This document shows positions 54,002 to 62,685 of a stretch of DNA of 64,000 nt, piece after piece. The notes below the pieces were generated by a model. The model was given only the letters and a program-made list of their open reading frames with translations, was not told the DNA's origin and searched no databases. Position 1 is the stretch's first letter. The number at the start of each line of letters is the position of its first letter. The DNA is taken from positions 2,914,001 through 2,978,000 of the forward strand of contig NZ_CP036282.1 of the NCBI RefSeq assembly GCF_006974105.1, in the 5' to 3' direction. The translations under genes and the position numbers were made by a program. This DNA is from Rhodoferax aquaticus. GTDB taxonomy: Bacteria > Pseudomonadota > Gammaproteobacteria > Burkholderiales > Burkholderiaceae_C.

Positions 54002-55039
54002 ATGAAATTGAATACCGTGAAGACCTTGGCTGCAGTTGTAGCCGCAATGGGCGCCGTATTGGCGGCTCCAGCACACGCCGGCAAAACTTTGGATGCCATC
54101 AAGGCGCGTGGCCAAATTGTTTGCGGCGTAAACACCGGTTTGGCTGGCTTTGCTGCCGCTGACTCCGCTGGCAAATGGTCTGGTTTGGATGTGGATGTCT
54201 GCCGCGCTTTGGCTGCAGCGACCCTGAGCGACGCAGAAAAAGTCAAGTACGTTCCCTTGAACGCACAACAGCGTTTCACCGCATTGCAGTCTGGCGAAGT
54301 AGACGTTTTGGCCCGCAACACCACATTCACACTGTCCCGTGATGCGTCTTTGGGTCTGACAGCAACAACCGTCAACTACTACGACGGTCAAGGCTTCATG
54401 GTTCCAGTCAAGAGCAAGATCAAGAGCGCTAAGCAGCTCAAAGGCCAAACGGTTTGCGTGCAATCCGGCACCACAACAGAAAAGAACTTGACAGACTATT
54501 CCAAAGCTAACGCTTTGAACATCAAGCCTGTCGTGTTTGAAAAGCTGGAAGCTGCTGAAAACGCGTACTTCACAGGGCGTTGCATTGCGTACACCACCGA
54601 TGCATCTGGCTTGTCGTCTACACGCGCCAAAGTGGCCAAAGACCCCAAAGAACACATCATCCTGCCTGAGCTCATCTCTAAAGAACCCCTCGGACCCATG
54701 GTTCGTCGTGGTGATGACGAGTGGACTGCCATTGTGAAATGGGTGCAATTCGGCCTGTTGGAAGCTGAAGAGTACGGCGTAACCCAAGCCAACGTAGATC
54801 AAATGAAGGCCACTAGCACCGACCCCGTGGTACAGCGTCTCTTGGGCGGTGGCAACGAAGACACAGGCAAGCTGTTGGGTCTGGACAAAGAATGGCTGGC
54901 ACGTGCCATCAAGACGACCGGCAACTACGGTGAAAGCTTTGAGCGCAATGTTGGACCGAAGTCCCCTCTGAACTTGCCACGTGGTTTGAACAACCTGTGG
55001 AACAAGGGCGGCTTGATGTACGCGTACCCTATTCGCTAA
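54002..55039 (+). CDS. aapJ: General L-amino-acid ABC transporter, periplasmic receptor AapJ
   Basis: 345 residues with a signal peptide ending near PAHA (about residue 23). Mature start GKTLDAIKARGQIVCGVNTG, then GKWSGLDVDVCRALAAA, FTALQSGEVDVLARNTTFT, and VCVQSGTTTEKN, the AapJ/BztA pattern. Broad-specificity amino-acid receptor. It is separated from the permeases by an intrinsic terminator, which would give excess receptor over membrane parts. A sigma-54 promoter lies upstream. Confidence 0.95.
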   Translation: MKLNTVKTLAAVVAAMGAVLAAPAHAGKTLDAIKARGQIVCGVNTGLAGFAAADSAGKWSGLDVDVCRALAAATLSDAEKVKYVPLNAQQRFTALQSGEVDVLARNTTFTLSRDASLGLTATTVNYYDGQGFMVPVKSKIKSAKQLKGQTVCVQSGTTTEKNLTDYSKANALNIKPVVFEKLEAAENAYFTGRCIAYTTDASGLSSTRAKVAKDPKEHIILPELISKEPLGPMVRRGDDEWTAIVKWVQFGLLEAEEYGVTQANVDQMKATSTDPVVQRLLGGGNEDTGKLLGLDKEWLARAIKTTGNYGESFERNVGPKSPLNLPRGLNNLWNKGGLMYAYPIR

Positions 55040-55065
55040 GCTGACTCAGACTTTTGCGCTGACAT

Positions 55066-55112
55066 AAAAACTGCTGCCGGTACAGGCATCTTGTACTGGC
55101 AGCAGTTTTTTT
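55066..55112 (+). terminator. Intrinsic terminator/attenuator between aapJ and aapQ
   Basis: Stem CTGCTGCCGGTAC/TGTACTGGCAGCAG with loop AGGCATCT (one mismatch or bulge near the loop) ends in eight T. Expected to let only part of the transcripts continue into aapQMP. Confidence 0.88.
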
Positions 55113-55167
55113 TATCCCTCTTCCAAGCTTGCAGGACAGCACTGCACCCTCTTGAGAGCACTTACCC

Positions 55168-56343
55168 ATGACATCGACATCCCCCCCCAAAAAGAAAAGC
55201 TGGTCTTGGCGCAGCCAAGCGTTTAGAGGCTTGATTTATCAGCTGATTGCCATTGTGCTGATCGGCCTTGCCGTTTGGTTCTTAGCCCACAACACGCTCA
55301 CTAACATGAAGGCGCGTGGCATTCAAAGCGGTTTTGATTTTTTGTTAGGGCCTGCTGGCTTTGACATTGGCGAGAGTTTGTACGCGTTTGACTCAGCCCA
55401 ACCGTACTGGCAAGCATTTTTGGTGGGCCTTACCAACACACTGCGCATTGCAGTGATGGGTATTGTTTTGACCACGATTTTGGGTACTTTGATCGGTGTG
55501 GGTCGTTTTTCACGCAATGCGCTGGTGCGTGGTGTGTGCTATGCCTACGTTGAGTTTTTCCGCAACGTCCCTGTGTTGCTTCAGTTGCTGATGTGGTACC
55601 TGCTCTTTACAGAAGGCCTGCCCGACTCCTTGGATGCGTGGGTCATAGGCCCCATGTTTCTGAGCAAGGGGGGATTGAGTTTTCCGATCCCGGTGTGGGC
55701 CAGTGGCCATTTGTGGGGTTTATTGGGTCTGCTTTTGGGCGCTGTGTTTGCGGTCCTGTACCGCAAATGGGCTTACCAGCAGTTTGAAAAAACTGGCGTC
55801 CTGAAAAGTATGTTTTGGGTGCCCCTCGGTTTACTCTTGGCTACGGGTGTGTTGGGCTGGTTAATCGGCGGCGCCCCCTCAACTTTCAATGCACCGATCA
55901 AGGGAGAGTTTGCTATTGAAAATGGTGGCTCCCTAACCCCCGAGTTTCTGGCAGTGCTGGTGGGGCTGACCATTTACACCGCGGCCTTTGTGGCTGAGGT
56001 GGTGCGCTCGGGTATTCAGTCCGTCGCGCGCGGTCAAAGTGAAGCGGCCTCCGCCTTGGGCCTCAACCCTAGCCAATCTATGCGCTTGGTGATGTTGCCG
56101 CAAGCCCTGCGGGTGATCATTCCCCCCATGACCAACCAGTTTTTGAACCTGACCAAAAACTCTTCATTGGCGGTGGCCATTGGCTACCCCGATGTGGTGT
56201 CCATTGCCAACACCTCGCTGAATCAAACGGGCCGAGCTGTGGAGTGCATCGCCATCGTGATGCTGGTCTACCTCACCACTTCTTTGTCTACATCCTTGCT
56301 GATGAATTGGTACAACACCCGCTCAGCCATCAAAGAGCGTTGA
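55168..56343 (+). CDS. aapQ: Amino-acid ABC transporter permease AapQ
   Basis: 391 residues with about eight membrane helices. Typical features: YWQAFLVGLTNTLRIAVMGI, ALVRGVCYAYVEFFRNVPVLLQLLMWY, and the coupling loop SEAASALGLNPSQSMRLVMLPQALR. Partner of AapM in the general amino-acid importer; 16 bp before aapM. Confidence 0.94.
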   Translation: MTSTSPPKKKSWSWRSQAFRGLIYQLIAIVLIGLAVWFLAHNTLTNMKARGIQSGFDFLLGPAGFDIGESLYAFDSAQPYWQAFLVGLTNTLRIAVMGIVLTTILGTLIGVGRFSRNALVRGVCYAYVEFFRNVPVLLQLLMWYLLFTEGLPDSLDAWVIGPMFLSKGGLSFPIPVWASGHLWGLLGLLLGAVFAVLYRKWAYQQFEKTGVLKSMFWVPLGLLLATGVLGWLIGGAPSTFNAPIKGEFAIENGGSLTPEFLAVLVGLTIYTAAFVAEVVRSGIQSVARGQSEAASALGLNPSQSMRLVMLPQALRVIIPPMTNQFLNLTKNSSLAVAIGYPDVVSIANTSLNQTGRAVECIAIVMLVYLTTSLSTSLLMNWYNTRSAIKER

Positions 56344-56359
56344 ACCGCACACAGAACCT

Positions 56360-57463
56360 ATGACTGCCACCTTATTTCAACCCATTGCACCTCGCCCAGC
56401 GCCGGTGCAACACCGAGGCCTGATCGCCTGGGTTCGCGTCAATTTATTTGGCGACTTTGTTACCTCGCTAATGACACTGGTCATTGGCGGTGCCATCTTG
56501 TACTGGCTGCCGCAGTTACTAAGCTGGGGCATTTTTCGCGCTTCTTGGGCACCCAACTTTGACGCATGTCGGGTCGAGGGCGTTGGTGCCTGCTGGGGTG
56601 TGGTGACGGAGAAATACCGCATCATTCTGTTTGGCCGCTATCCTTTTGAAGAGCAATGGCGTCCACTGGTCGCCACGGCATTGATGCTAGGGCTGCTAGT
56701 CGCAAGCTGCATGCGCGCGTTTTGGCATGCATGGCTGGCGTTGCTGTGGGCCTTGGTGCTCGGCGTGTTCTTTACCCTCATGTATGGCGGCTCGCTAGGC
56801 TTACTCAAAGTAGAAACCGACCGCTGGGGTGGTTTGCCGCTGACTTTGCTCTTGTCCACGCTGTCTCTGACGATGGCTTTTCCGATTGCCCTCGTGGTGG
56901 CGTTGGGGCGTAGGTCTAACCTTCCCGCCATCAAGACGGTATGTACGATTTACGTGGAACTCATCCGTGGCGTGCCTCTTATCTCGGTGCTGTTCATGGC
57001 GTCGTTTATGTTCCCGCTGTTCATGCCCGAAGGTTTCTCGATTGATGTGCTGATTCGTGTGCTGGTCGGTATCACCCTGTTTGCCGCTGCCTACATGGCC
57101 GAAGTCATTCGTGGTGGATTGCAGGCTATTCCCAAAGGGCAAATTGAAGCTGCAGCGACCTTGGGTCTGTCCTACTGGCAAACTCAGCGCAAGATCGTGC
57201 TGCCCCAGGCCCTGGCGATGGTGGTCCCAAGCATCATGAACAACTTTATCTCGACCTTCAAAGACACGTCTTTGGTCACTATTGTCAGTTTGTACGAGCT
57301 CACAGGCGCCCTTTCATTGGCGCTGAATTCGGACTCGGACTGGAGGCCTTTCAAAATTGAAGGCTACTTGTTCATTGCGGCCATTTATTTTGTGTTTTGC
57401 TTCTCGATGTCGCGCTACAGCGGCTGGGTCGAAACACAAGTTAACAAAAGCAAGCTGCGCTGA
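56360..57463 (+). CDS. aapM: Amino-acid ABC transporter permease AapM
   Basis: 367 residues with multiple membrane segments. GLPLTLLLSTLSLTMAFPIALVVALGRR, YVELIRGVPLISVLFMASFM, and the EAA loop QIEAAATLGLSYWQTQRKIVLPQALAM identify the family. Forms a heterodimeric channel with AapQ; 65 bp before aapP. Confidence 0.94.
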   Translation: MTATLFQPIAPRPAPVQHRGLIAWVRVNLFGDFVTSLMTLVIGGAILYWLPQLLSWGIFRASWAPNFDACRVEGVGACWGVVTEKYRIILFGRYPFEEQWRPLVATALMLGLLVASCMRAFWHAWLALLWALVLGVFFTLMYGGSLGLLKVETDRWGGLPLTLLLSTLSLTMAFPIALVVALGRRSNLPAIKTVCTIYVELIRGVPLISVLFMASFMFPLFMPEGFSIDVLIRVLVGITLFAAAYMAEVIRGGLQAIPKGQIEAAATLGLSYWQTQRKIVLPQALAMVVPSIMNNFISTFKDTSLVTIVSLYELTGALSLALNSDSDWRPFKIEGYLFIAAIYFVFCFSMSRYSGWVETQVNKSKLR

Positions 57464-57528
57464 TTGATCTCTGCCATTGCAGCCCCCCTCACTATCCAGC
57501 CCCCTAACATTTCGCTGATTGAATCACT

Positions 57529-58272
57529 ATGTCAGAACCCATCATCAAATTTGAAAAACTCAACAAGTGGTACGGCAACAGCTTCCACGTGCTGCGTGAC
57601 ATCGACCTCAACGTCAAGCAAGGCGAGCGCATCGTCATTTGCGGGCCGTCCGGCTCCGGTAAGTCCACCCTGATTCGCTGTATCAACCGCTTGGAAGAGC
57701 ACCAACAAGGGCATTTGTGGGTGGACGGTGTGGAAGTGACGGACGATGTCAAGGCCATTGACGACATTCGCAAAAAAGTCGGTATGGTGTTCCAGCAGTT
57801 CAACCTCTTCCCCCACCTCACGGTTTTGGAGAACCTGACCCTGTCCCCTATGTGGGTCGGTAAGGTGCCCAAGAAGGAAGCCGAAGAAAAGGCCATGGAA
57901 CAACTCAAGCGCGTGCGCATTGCTGAGCAAGCCCATAAGTACCCCTTGCAGCTGTCTGGCGGTCAGCAACAGCGCGTTGCGATTGCGCGAGCCTTGTGCC
58001 TCAAGCCCAAAATCATGCTGTTCGATGAGCCTACTTCAGCACTTGACCCAGAAATGATCAAGGAAGTGCTGGACGTGATGATTGAAATGGCGAGCCAAGG
58101 CATCACCATGCTGTGCGTGACCCATGAAATGGGCTTTGCCAAAGCCGTGGCTGACCGTGTGATTTTCATGGACCAAGGCCAAATCGTGGAGCAAAACAAC
58201 CCCCACGACTTTTTCAACAACCCACAAAGCGAGCGCAGCAAAGACTTTTTGTCCAAGATCTTGGGACACTAA
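57529..58272 (+). CDS. aapP: Amino-acid ABC transporter ATPase AapP
   Basis: 247 residues with Walker [16 protein letters not shown]-loop [18 protein letters not shown], signature [16 protein letters not shown], Walker [16 protein letters not shown], and H-loop CVTHEMGFA, all close to GlnQ/AapP-type polar amino-acid ATPases. Last gene of the operon, closed by a strong terminator. Confidence 0.95.
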   Translation: MSEPIIKFEKLNKWYGNSFHVLRDIDLNVKQGERIVICGPSGSGKSTLIRCINRLEEHQQGHLWVDGVEVTDDVKAIDDIRKKVGMVFQQFNLFPHLTVLENLTLSPMWVGKVPKKEAEEKAMEQLKRVRIAEQAHKYPLQLSGGQQQRVAIARALCLKPKIMLFDEPTSALDPEMIKEVLDVMIEMASQGITMLCVTHEMGFAKAVADRVIFMDQGQIVEQNNPHDFFNNPQSERSKDFLSKILGH

Positions 58273-58290
58273 GCACGCCGTTTACCCACA

Positions 58291-58327
58291 AAAAAAGCCC
58301 GGTACGAAGTTCGTACCGGGCTTTTTT
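58291..58327. terminator. Terminator after aapP
   Basis: AGCCCGGTACGAA paired with TTCGTACCGGGCT forms a long perfect stem with A and T runs on the two sides, so it can function in both directions between aapP and the convergent peptidase gene. Confidence 0.93.
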
Positions 58328-58357
58328 GCTTTGCGCCGCTAGCGGCGCGATAGACCC

Positions 58358-59200
58358 TTACTGCGTCGCCACTTTGGCATTGGTGCCAAGGCGCTCAGTG
58401 ATCCAACGCATCAGGTCTAGCCACATTTGGTTGGTCTCTTTGTCAGTTGCTGCTTTGGCTGCGCTAGGCAGTTCTATGGTGACCACCGGCACGCCTTTGT
58501 GCACCCCACCGTAGTTGCCCAATGAGCCTGGGAAGATCCCCACTTGGTCCAAAAACAAGCGCCCCAGCTTGCTAGGCGGAACCATGGGACCGTCAAAATC
58601 CAACACTCCGTAAGGCGCATGCACACTGACAATCAAATTCGGCTTGAAGCTGTCCATTTGTTCATGCAGAAACTTGGACTCCGGCTCAGACAAGGGCTTC
58701 ACCCCTGGCCAACGCCGGGGATCTTTGCGGGTGCGCGACTCCCAGTACACCTTGGCATCGCGCGACCAGTTGGGCGTAGGGAAGTTGCGATTCAGATCAA
58801 CACCGCGTGCATTGACACGCTTGGGCGGGCGCGAAAACAGGCCATCCGGGTTGAGCGAAGGTATAAAACGCCAATGGATCGGTTTAGGCATGTCTGCTGG
58901 TGGCGTCTGCGCCAGTGCGATCCAATGAAAAACCAGAGCACTAGACGACATTTCGTCGCCATGAATGCCGCCAATCACCAAAACACGCAACTGCGCGTCT
59001 TCGGCCTGCACATCACGCCCCCAAAGCACTCGGCCCTGAACCGATCGGGCCTGCATGTCTTCCAGTTTGGCGGACTCACACAGCGATGGTTTCAGATTCG
59101 GGACCACAGACGAATAATCACTGCACACCCTTGTTGTTACTGCCTGAGAAGCTATGGATAAAGTAGCAAGCACTGCCAATACGATTCTTTTTTTGAGCAT
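58358..59200 (-). CDS. M14-family zinc carboxypeptidase/amidase, exported
   Basis: 280 residues from ATG 59200, which begins a signal peptide (MLKKRIVLAVLATLSIASQA). Zinc ligands are in VIGGIHGDEMSS (HGDE) and SVHAPYGVLD (His), substrate-binding Asn-Arg in GVDLNRNFP, and catalytic Glu in VPVVTIELPS. Resembles MpaA-type murein-peptide amidases in layout, suggesting a periplasmic peptidoglycan-recycling role. No SD is seen, and a longer start would be 22 residues upstream. Confidence 0.82.
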   Translation of the reverse strand: MLKKRIVLAVLATLSIASQAVTTRVCSDYSSVVPNLKPSLCESAKLEDMQARSVQGRVLWGRDVQAEDAQLRVLVIGGIHGDEMSSSALVFHWIALAQTPPADMPKPIHWRFIPSLNPDGLFSRPPKRVNARGVDLNRNFPTPNWSRDAKVYWESRTRKDPRRWPGVKPLSEPESKFLHEQMDSFKPNLIVSVHAPYGVLDFDGPMVPPSKLGRLFLDQVGIFPGSLGNYGGVHKGVPVVTIELPSAAKAATDKETNQMWLDLMRWITERLGTNAKVATQ

Positions 59201-59285
59201 GTATAGATTGTAGAGTGCCTGCTTAAGTAGCCAGCTAATCAACCCCATCGCATCGCGTTGGAGCAATATCAGTTAAATTGCAGGC

Positions 59286-59804
59286 ATGCTTTCTAACGCT
59301 AGCCCCGAAAAGGCCACTCCACCCAATTTTTCTGCCGCTGAGTTTCGTTCTGCCTTGGGCATGTTTGCCACAGGCGTGACGATTGTTACAGCGCTGTCTG
59401 AGACGGGTACCCCCATTGGTCTGACGGCAAACTCATTCAACTCCGTCTCTATGTCGCCACCGTTGGTGCTCTGGAGTTTGGCCCGTTCTGCGGGGTCTAT
59501 GGCGGCGTTTAGCGCCGGCTCTCATTACGCCATCAATATTCTGAGCGCCGACCAGCAGGACTTAGCGAAGCAATTTGCAGGTAAGGGATTGGACAGGTTT
59601 GCCGGAGTTGCTTTCACGCCAGGGGCAGGCGGCGCTCCGTTACTTGAAGGTGCCGTGGCCCGGTTCGAATGTTTTAACCGTAGTCGCTACGAAGAAGGCG
59701 ACCACGTTATTTTTGTGGGTGAAGTCGAACGCTGTACCTATGCACAAGGGGCTTCACCCCTGCTGTTTCACGGCGGCAAGTTTTACGCAGAACATCCCTT
59801 GTAA
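59286..59804 (+). CDS. Flavin reductase-domain protein
   Basis: 172 residues of the flavin reductase-like (FMN-binding split barrel) family: FRSALGMFATGVTIVTAL, GLTANSFNSVSMSPPLVLWSLAR, HYAINILSADQQDLAKQFAG, GDHVIFVGEVER. Supplies reduced flavin to monooxygenases or acts alone. No partner oxygenase is adjacent. Divergent from the peptidase gene. Confidence 0.88.
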   Translation: MLSNASPEKATPPNFSAAEFRSALGMFATGVTIVTALSETGTPIGLTANSFNSVSMSPPLVLWSLARSAGSMAAFSAGSHYAINILSADQQDLAKQFAGKGLDRFAGVAFTPGAGGAPLLEGAVARFECFNRSRYEEGDHVIFVGEVERCTYAQGASPLLFHGGKFYAEHPL

Positions 59805-59836
59805 TGCCAAGCCGCTGCCCATTGGTAGCAAAGTCG

Positions 59837-62185
59837 CTAAGCATCAACCAATGAGCGGTACGCACCGCACCCTACCAAACGTTCGCTATCGATAGGCAGA
59901 ACAAAAGAAGTCTTGCCTTTTACTTCCCCTGTAACCGGGTTAACGATGTTGTACTCCACCCAGCCGCCGCCCTTGTCGCAGCGGTCCCAGGCGTCGTCGA
60001 GCAGCTGCTGAGCATCTAGCCCAGGAGCGTCAAACAGGCTTGTCCCCACACGCGTTCTGTCTGCTCCCATGACACGGTACACCCCAGCCCGGTCGAACAC
60101 AAACACATACAAGTCGCGGTCTACAAAACCAGAGTTTGGATTGTGGAAAGCCTCGGAAGCCCCCTCAAAACCGACCCGCTGAATCAACTCGTGCGCGCGC
60201 TGGGCCATGTTGAGCGCCTCGTCCGCGGTACCCTGGCGAAGCTGAATATGGGTCACCGCTTCCTCCAGTTGGCGTGAGCGTTGCATGAGGCGGCTTGATC
60301 GGTGAGACGTGCGGTCCACCAAGCCCGAATTTTCAATAGTGACTTTGTCCAGGTCGCCAACCGCCTGCACAACTTCGCCCAAAGCAATGCTCTGCTTGAC
60401 GCTGCCCTGCGCCATGGCGTCTACGTTTTGCGCGATTTCACTGATACCCGTCACCAAGCTACTCATCAGGGTGTTGACCGACTGAATCGCTTTAACCGTG
60501 GTGCCCACTCGGTTGGTAGAGTCCACAATGAGGTGACGAATCTCAGCCGCTGAGGTTTGGCTGCGGCGGGCCAAGGCACGCACTTCAGCCGCTACCACGG
60601 CGAAGCCCTTGCCTTGCTCACCCGCGCGGGCTGCTTCCACTGCGGCGTTGAGGGCCAACAAGTTCGTTTGAAAAGCAATGCCATCAATCGTGCCGATGAT
60701 TTCAGACATGCGCCCAGAGGTGGCTTGCAGTTCTTCCATACCACCTACGGTTTGCCCCATGAGCCCACTCGCATGCTCAGCCTCTTGCTGAAGGCTCTTG
60801 GTCATCAGGCTAACCTCTTGTGCCGCTTCTGAATTGCGCGCCACCGTCTCACTGACTTCGCCCACATTCGAGGTAGCCTCTTCCAAGCTCACCGCTTGCG
60901 ACTGGGTACGCTGCGACAGCAAGTGACCGTCTTCCACCAACTGCCCCCCCACATGGGTCACCATGGCCGAGGCGCTTCGCACATTGGCAACCAAGGTGGA
61001 GAGTACCTCCAACATCTTCTCAAACTCGCCGCTAATGGTGGCCATCTCGTCCTTGCCAGAGGTGTCAATTTTGGTGGCCAGATTGCCTGCGGTACCCGCT
61101 ATCAGGGCTACGTGGAGTTTCTCTAAGCTTTGAATAGTCGCAAAGTAGAAGCCTGCCATGAGGTACATCATGGCCAATAGGCCAATCAGAGAGATACCGC
61201 CCAAGATCACAATTTGCGACAGTATGCCGCTGGCGCGTTCCTCCAAGATTCGCAGCAGCAACGCAGATGCTTGCTTGCGAAAGGCGCGCCCCTCCTCCAG
61301 TGCCTTGCCACCGGACTCAAAAATGGCTTTGGCCACCTCAGCGCTAGGCTCTTGTCCCACACTTTGCGCCGCGAGCGCGGTAAACGCTTGGCTTGCGGCC
61401 ACCGCTTGCGCGCCCTCTTTGGGAATGTCATCACGCCCTGCACGGCGAATGGCGGCAAACTTTTCAGAGATCGCACTGCTTCGGGCATCCACCAAGCCTA
61501 CCAACGTTGCCAAAGAAGCTGCATGGTTGGCCTTGTCGCTGGCTTGGGCCATCCACGCCGCCCCTACTGCACGGGTACGGCTCACCGCCTCTATCCATGG
61601 AATGGCATCTTCAACCAACACGTTTTGCAAAAAGTATGCATCCGCATACGGATCCAGCACCAGAGTTGAGGTTTCGCCGGCATACAGGGCGAGCTTACGC
61701 AAGTCGTCGACGGCTTTGGTGTGCTTGGCGAGCCCGGCTGCATCTGTGCCACCGGTGGTCGATGTGGCGAGGCCTTGTAAGTCACTGCGCAGCGCTGACC
61801 AAGCGGGTTTCAAGTCGAGTTGCGGCTCTTTTTGAACCACCAAGTCCACCGCGCCCACGGCTGCAGCCAAACGTTGCTGGGTTTGACTGCGAGCCGCGTC
61901 AAACTCAGGCTTGCCAGAGAGCAAGAGCTCGGCGCGGTGCACTTGCACTTCGGTTGCCGCGTCTGTAAGGAGTGACACCACGCGCAAGCCTGTGATCTCT
62001 GAGCGAGTAGTGTGGTAGCTCTCCATCAAAGTAGACAGCTGTGCATACCCCACCATCAGGAGGGGAACAATGAGCAAAGCGCTCATGAAAAGCAGCTTGG
62101 TCCGCATAGGGAATTGCTGCATCACGGTCACGCCGGGTTGCAGCCATGCGCTGACACTCAATGGTTTAGCGGAAGAAGTCATCAT
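59837..62185 (-). CDS. Methyl-accepting chemotaxis protein with C-terminal Cache-like domain
   Basis: 782 residues from ATG 62185 (SD AAGGGTGG). TM1 about 33-53, periplasmic helical ligand domain (about 54-330), TM2 about 332-352, HAMP about 353-405, and a signalling hairpin with [21 protein letters not shown]. After this a further ~110 residues ([43 protein letters not shown] ... [27 protein letters not shown]) look like a single-Cache sensor, now cytoplasmic. It follows a receiver gene by 63 bp. Confidence 0.9.
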   Translation of the reverse strand: MMTSSAKPLSVSAWLQPGVTVMQQFPMRTKLLFMSALLIVPLLMVGYAQLSTLMESYHTTRSEITGLRVVSLLTDAATEVQVHRAELLLSGKPEFDAARSQTQQRLAAAVGAVDLVVQKEPQLDLKPAWSALRSDLQGLATSTTGGTDAAGLAKHTKAVDDLRKLALYAGETSTLVLDPYADAYFLQNVLVEDAIPWIEAVSRTRAVGAAWMAQASDKANHAASLATLVGLVDARSSAISEKFAAIRRAGRDDIPKEGAQAVAASQAFTALAAQSVGQEPSAEVAKAIFESGGKALEEGRAFRKQASALLLRILEERASGILSQIVILGGISLIGLLAMMYLMAGFYFATIQSLEKLHVALIAGTAGNLATKIDTSGKDEMATISGEFEKMLEVLSTLVANVRSASAMVTHVGGQLVEDGHLLSQRTQSQAVSLEEATSNVGEVSETVARNSEAAQEVSLMTKSLQQEAEHASGLMGQTVGGMEELQATSGRMSEIIGTIDGIAFQTNLLALNAAVEAARAGEQGKGFAVVAAEVRALARRSQTSAAEIRHLIVDSTNRVGTTVKAIQSVNTLMSSLVTGISEIAQNVDAMAQGSVKQSIALGEVVQAVGDLDKVTIENSGLVDRTSHRSSRLMQRSRQLEEAVTHIQLRQGTADEALNMAQRAHELIQRVGFEGASEAFHNPNSGFVDRDLYVFVFDRAGVYRVMGADRTRVGTSLFDAPGLDAQQLLDDAWDRCDKGGGWVEYNIVNPVTGEVKGKTSFVLPIDSERLVGCGAYRSLVDA

Positions 62186-62248
62186 GAAAAGGCCACCCTT
62201 ACAAAACCAAGTCTTCAACAACGCTCGACATGCTACTGCGAGGCTGAG

Positions 62249-62656
62249 CTAGCGAATCGCCATAACACGGTTCAATTCAGCACTCAATTGCTCTATTTCG
62301 ATGGGTTTGGCGACATACCCGTCCGCACCTGCGCGCTTGAATTTTGCTTTTTCTTCAGACTCGGTGTGCGCAGTGGCCATGATGATGCGGGTATGTCCAC
62401 CTTCCGTCTGCTCTTTGGCACGGATAGCCGCCACTGCTGCTAAACCATCCATGACAGGCATCATCACGTCCATCAACACCACGTCAAATTTCAACTTGGC
62501 GAGGCACTTCAAGGCCTTTTCACCATCTCCCACAATCACACCGGTATGCCCCAAGGCACCGAGCATATTGATGGCCAAGCGTTGGTTAATCAGATTGTCT
62601 TCCGCAACCAGCACCTTGAGCTTTGGGCCTGAGTTGGCGGCTTGGGTTCCATCCAT
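62249..62656 (-). CDS. Single-domain response regulator (CheY-like receiver)
   Basis: 135 residues: KVLVAEDNLINQRLAINMLG (acidic pocket), phospho-Asp in VVLMDVMMPVMDGLAAV, conserved Thr in MATAHTESEEKAKF and Lys in YVAKPIEIEQL. No output domain. It probably receives phosphate from the adjacent hybrid kinase and may act on the downstream chemoreceptor or a flagellar or diguanylate-cyclase target. It follows the kinase by 29 bp. Confidence 0.9.
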   Translation of the reverse strand: MDGTQAANSGPKLKVLVAEDNLINQRLAINMLGALGHTGVIVGDGEKALKCLAKLKFDVVLMDVMMPVMDGLAAVAAIRAKEQTEGGHTRIIMATAHTESEEKAKFKRAGADGYVAKPIEIEQLSAELNRVMAIR

Positions 62657-62685
62657 GGCTTACTCCTTGTTTACGCATTATTGGG

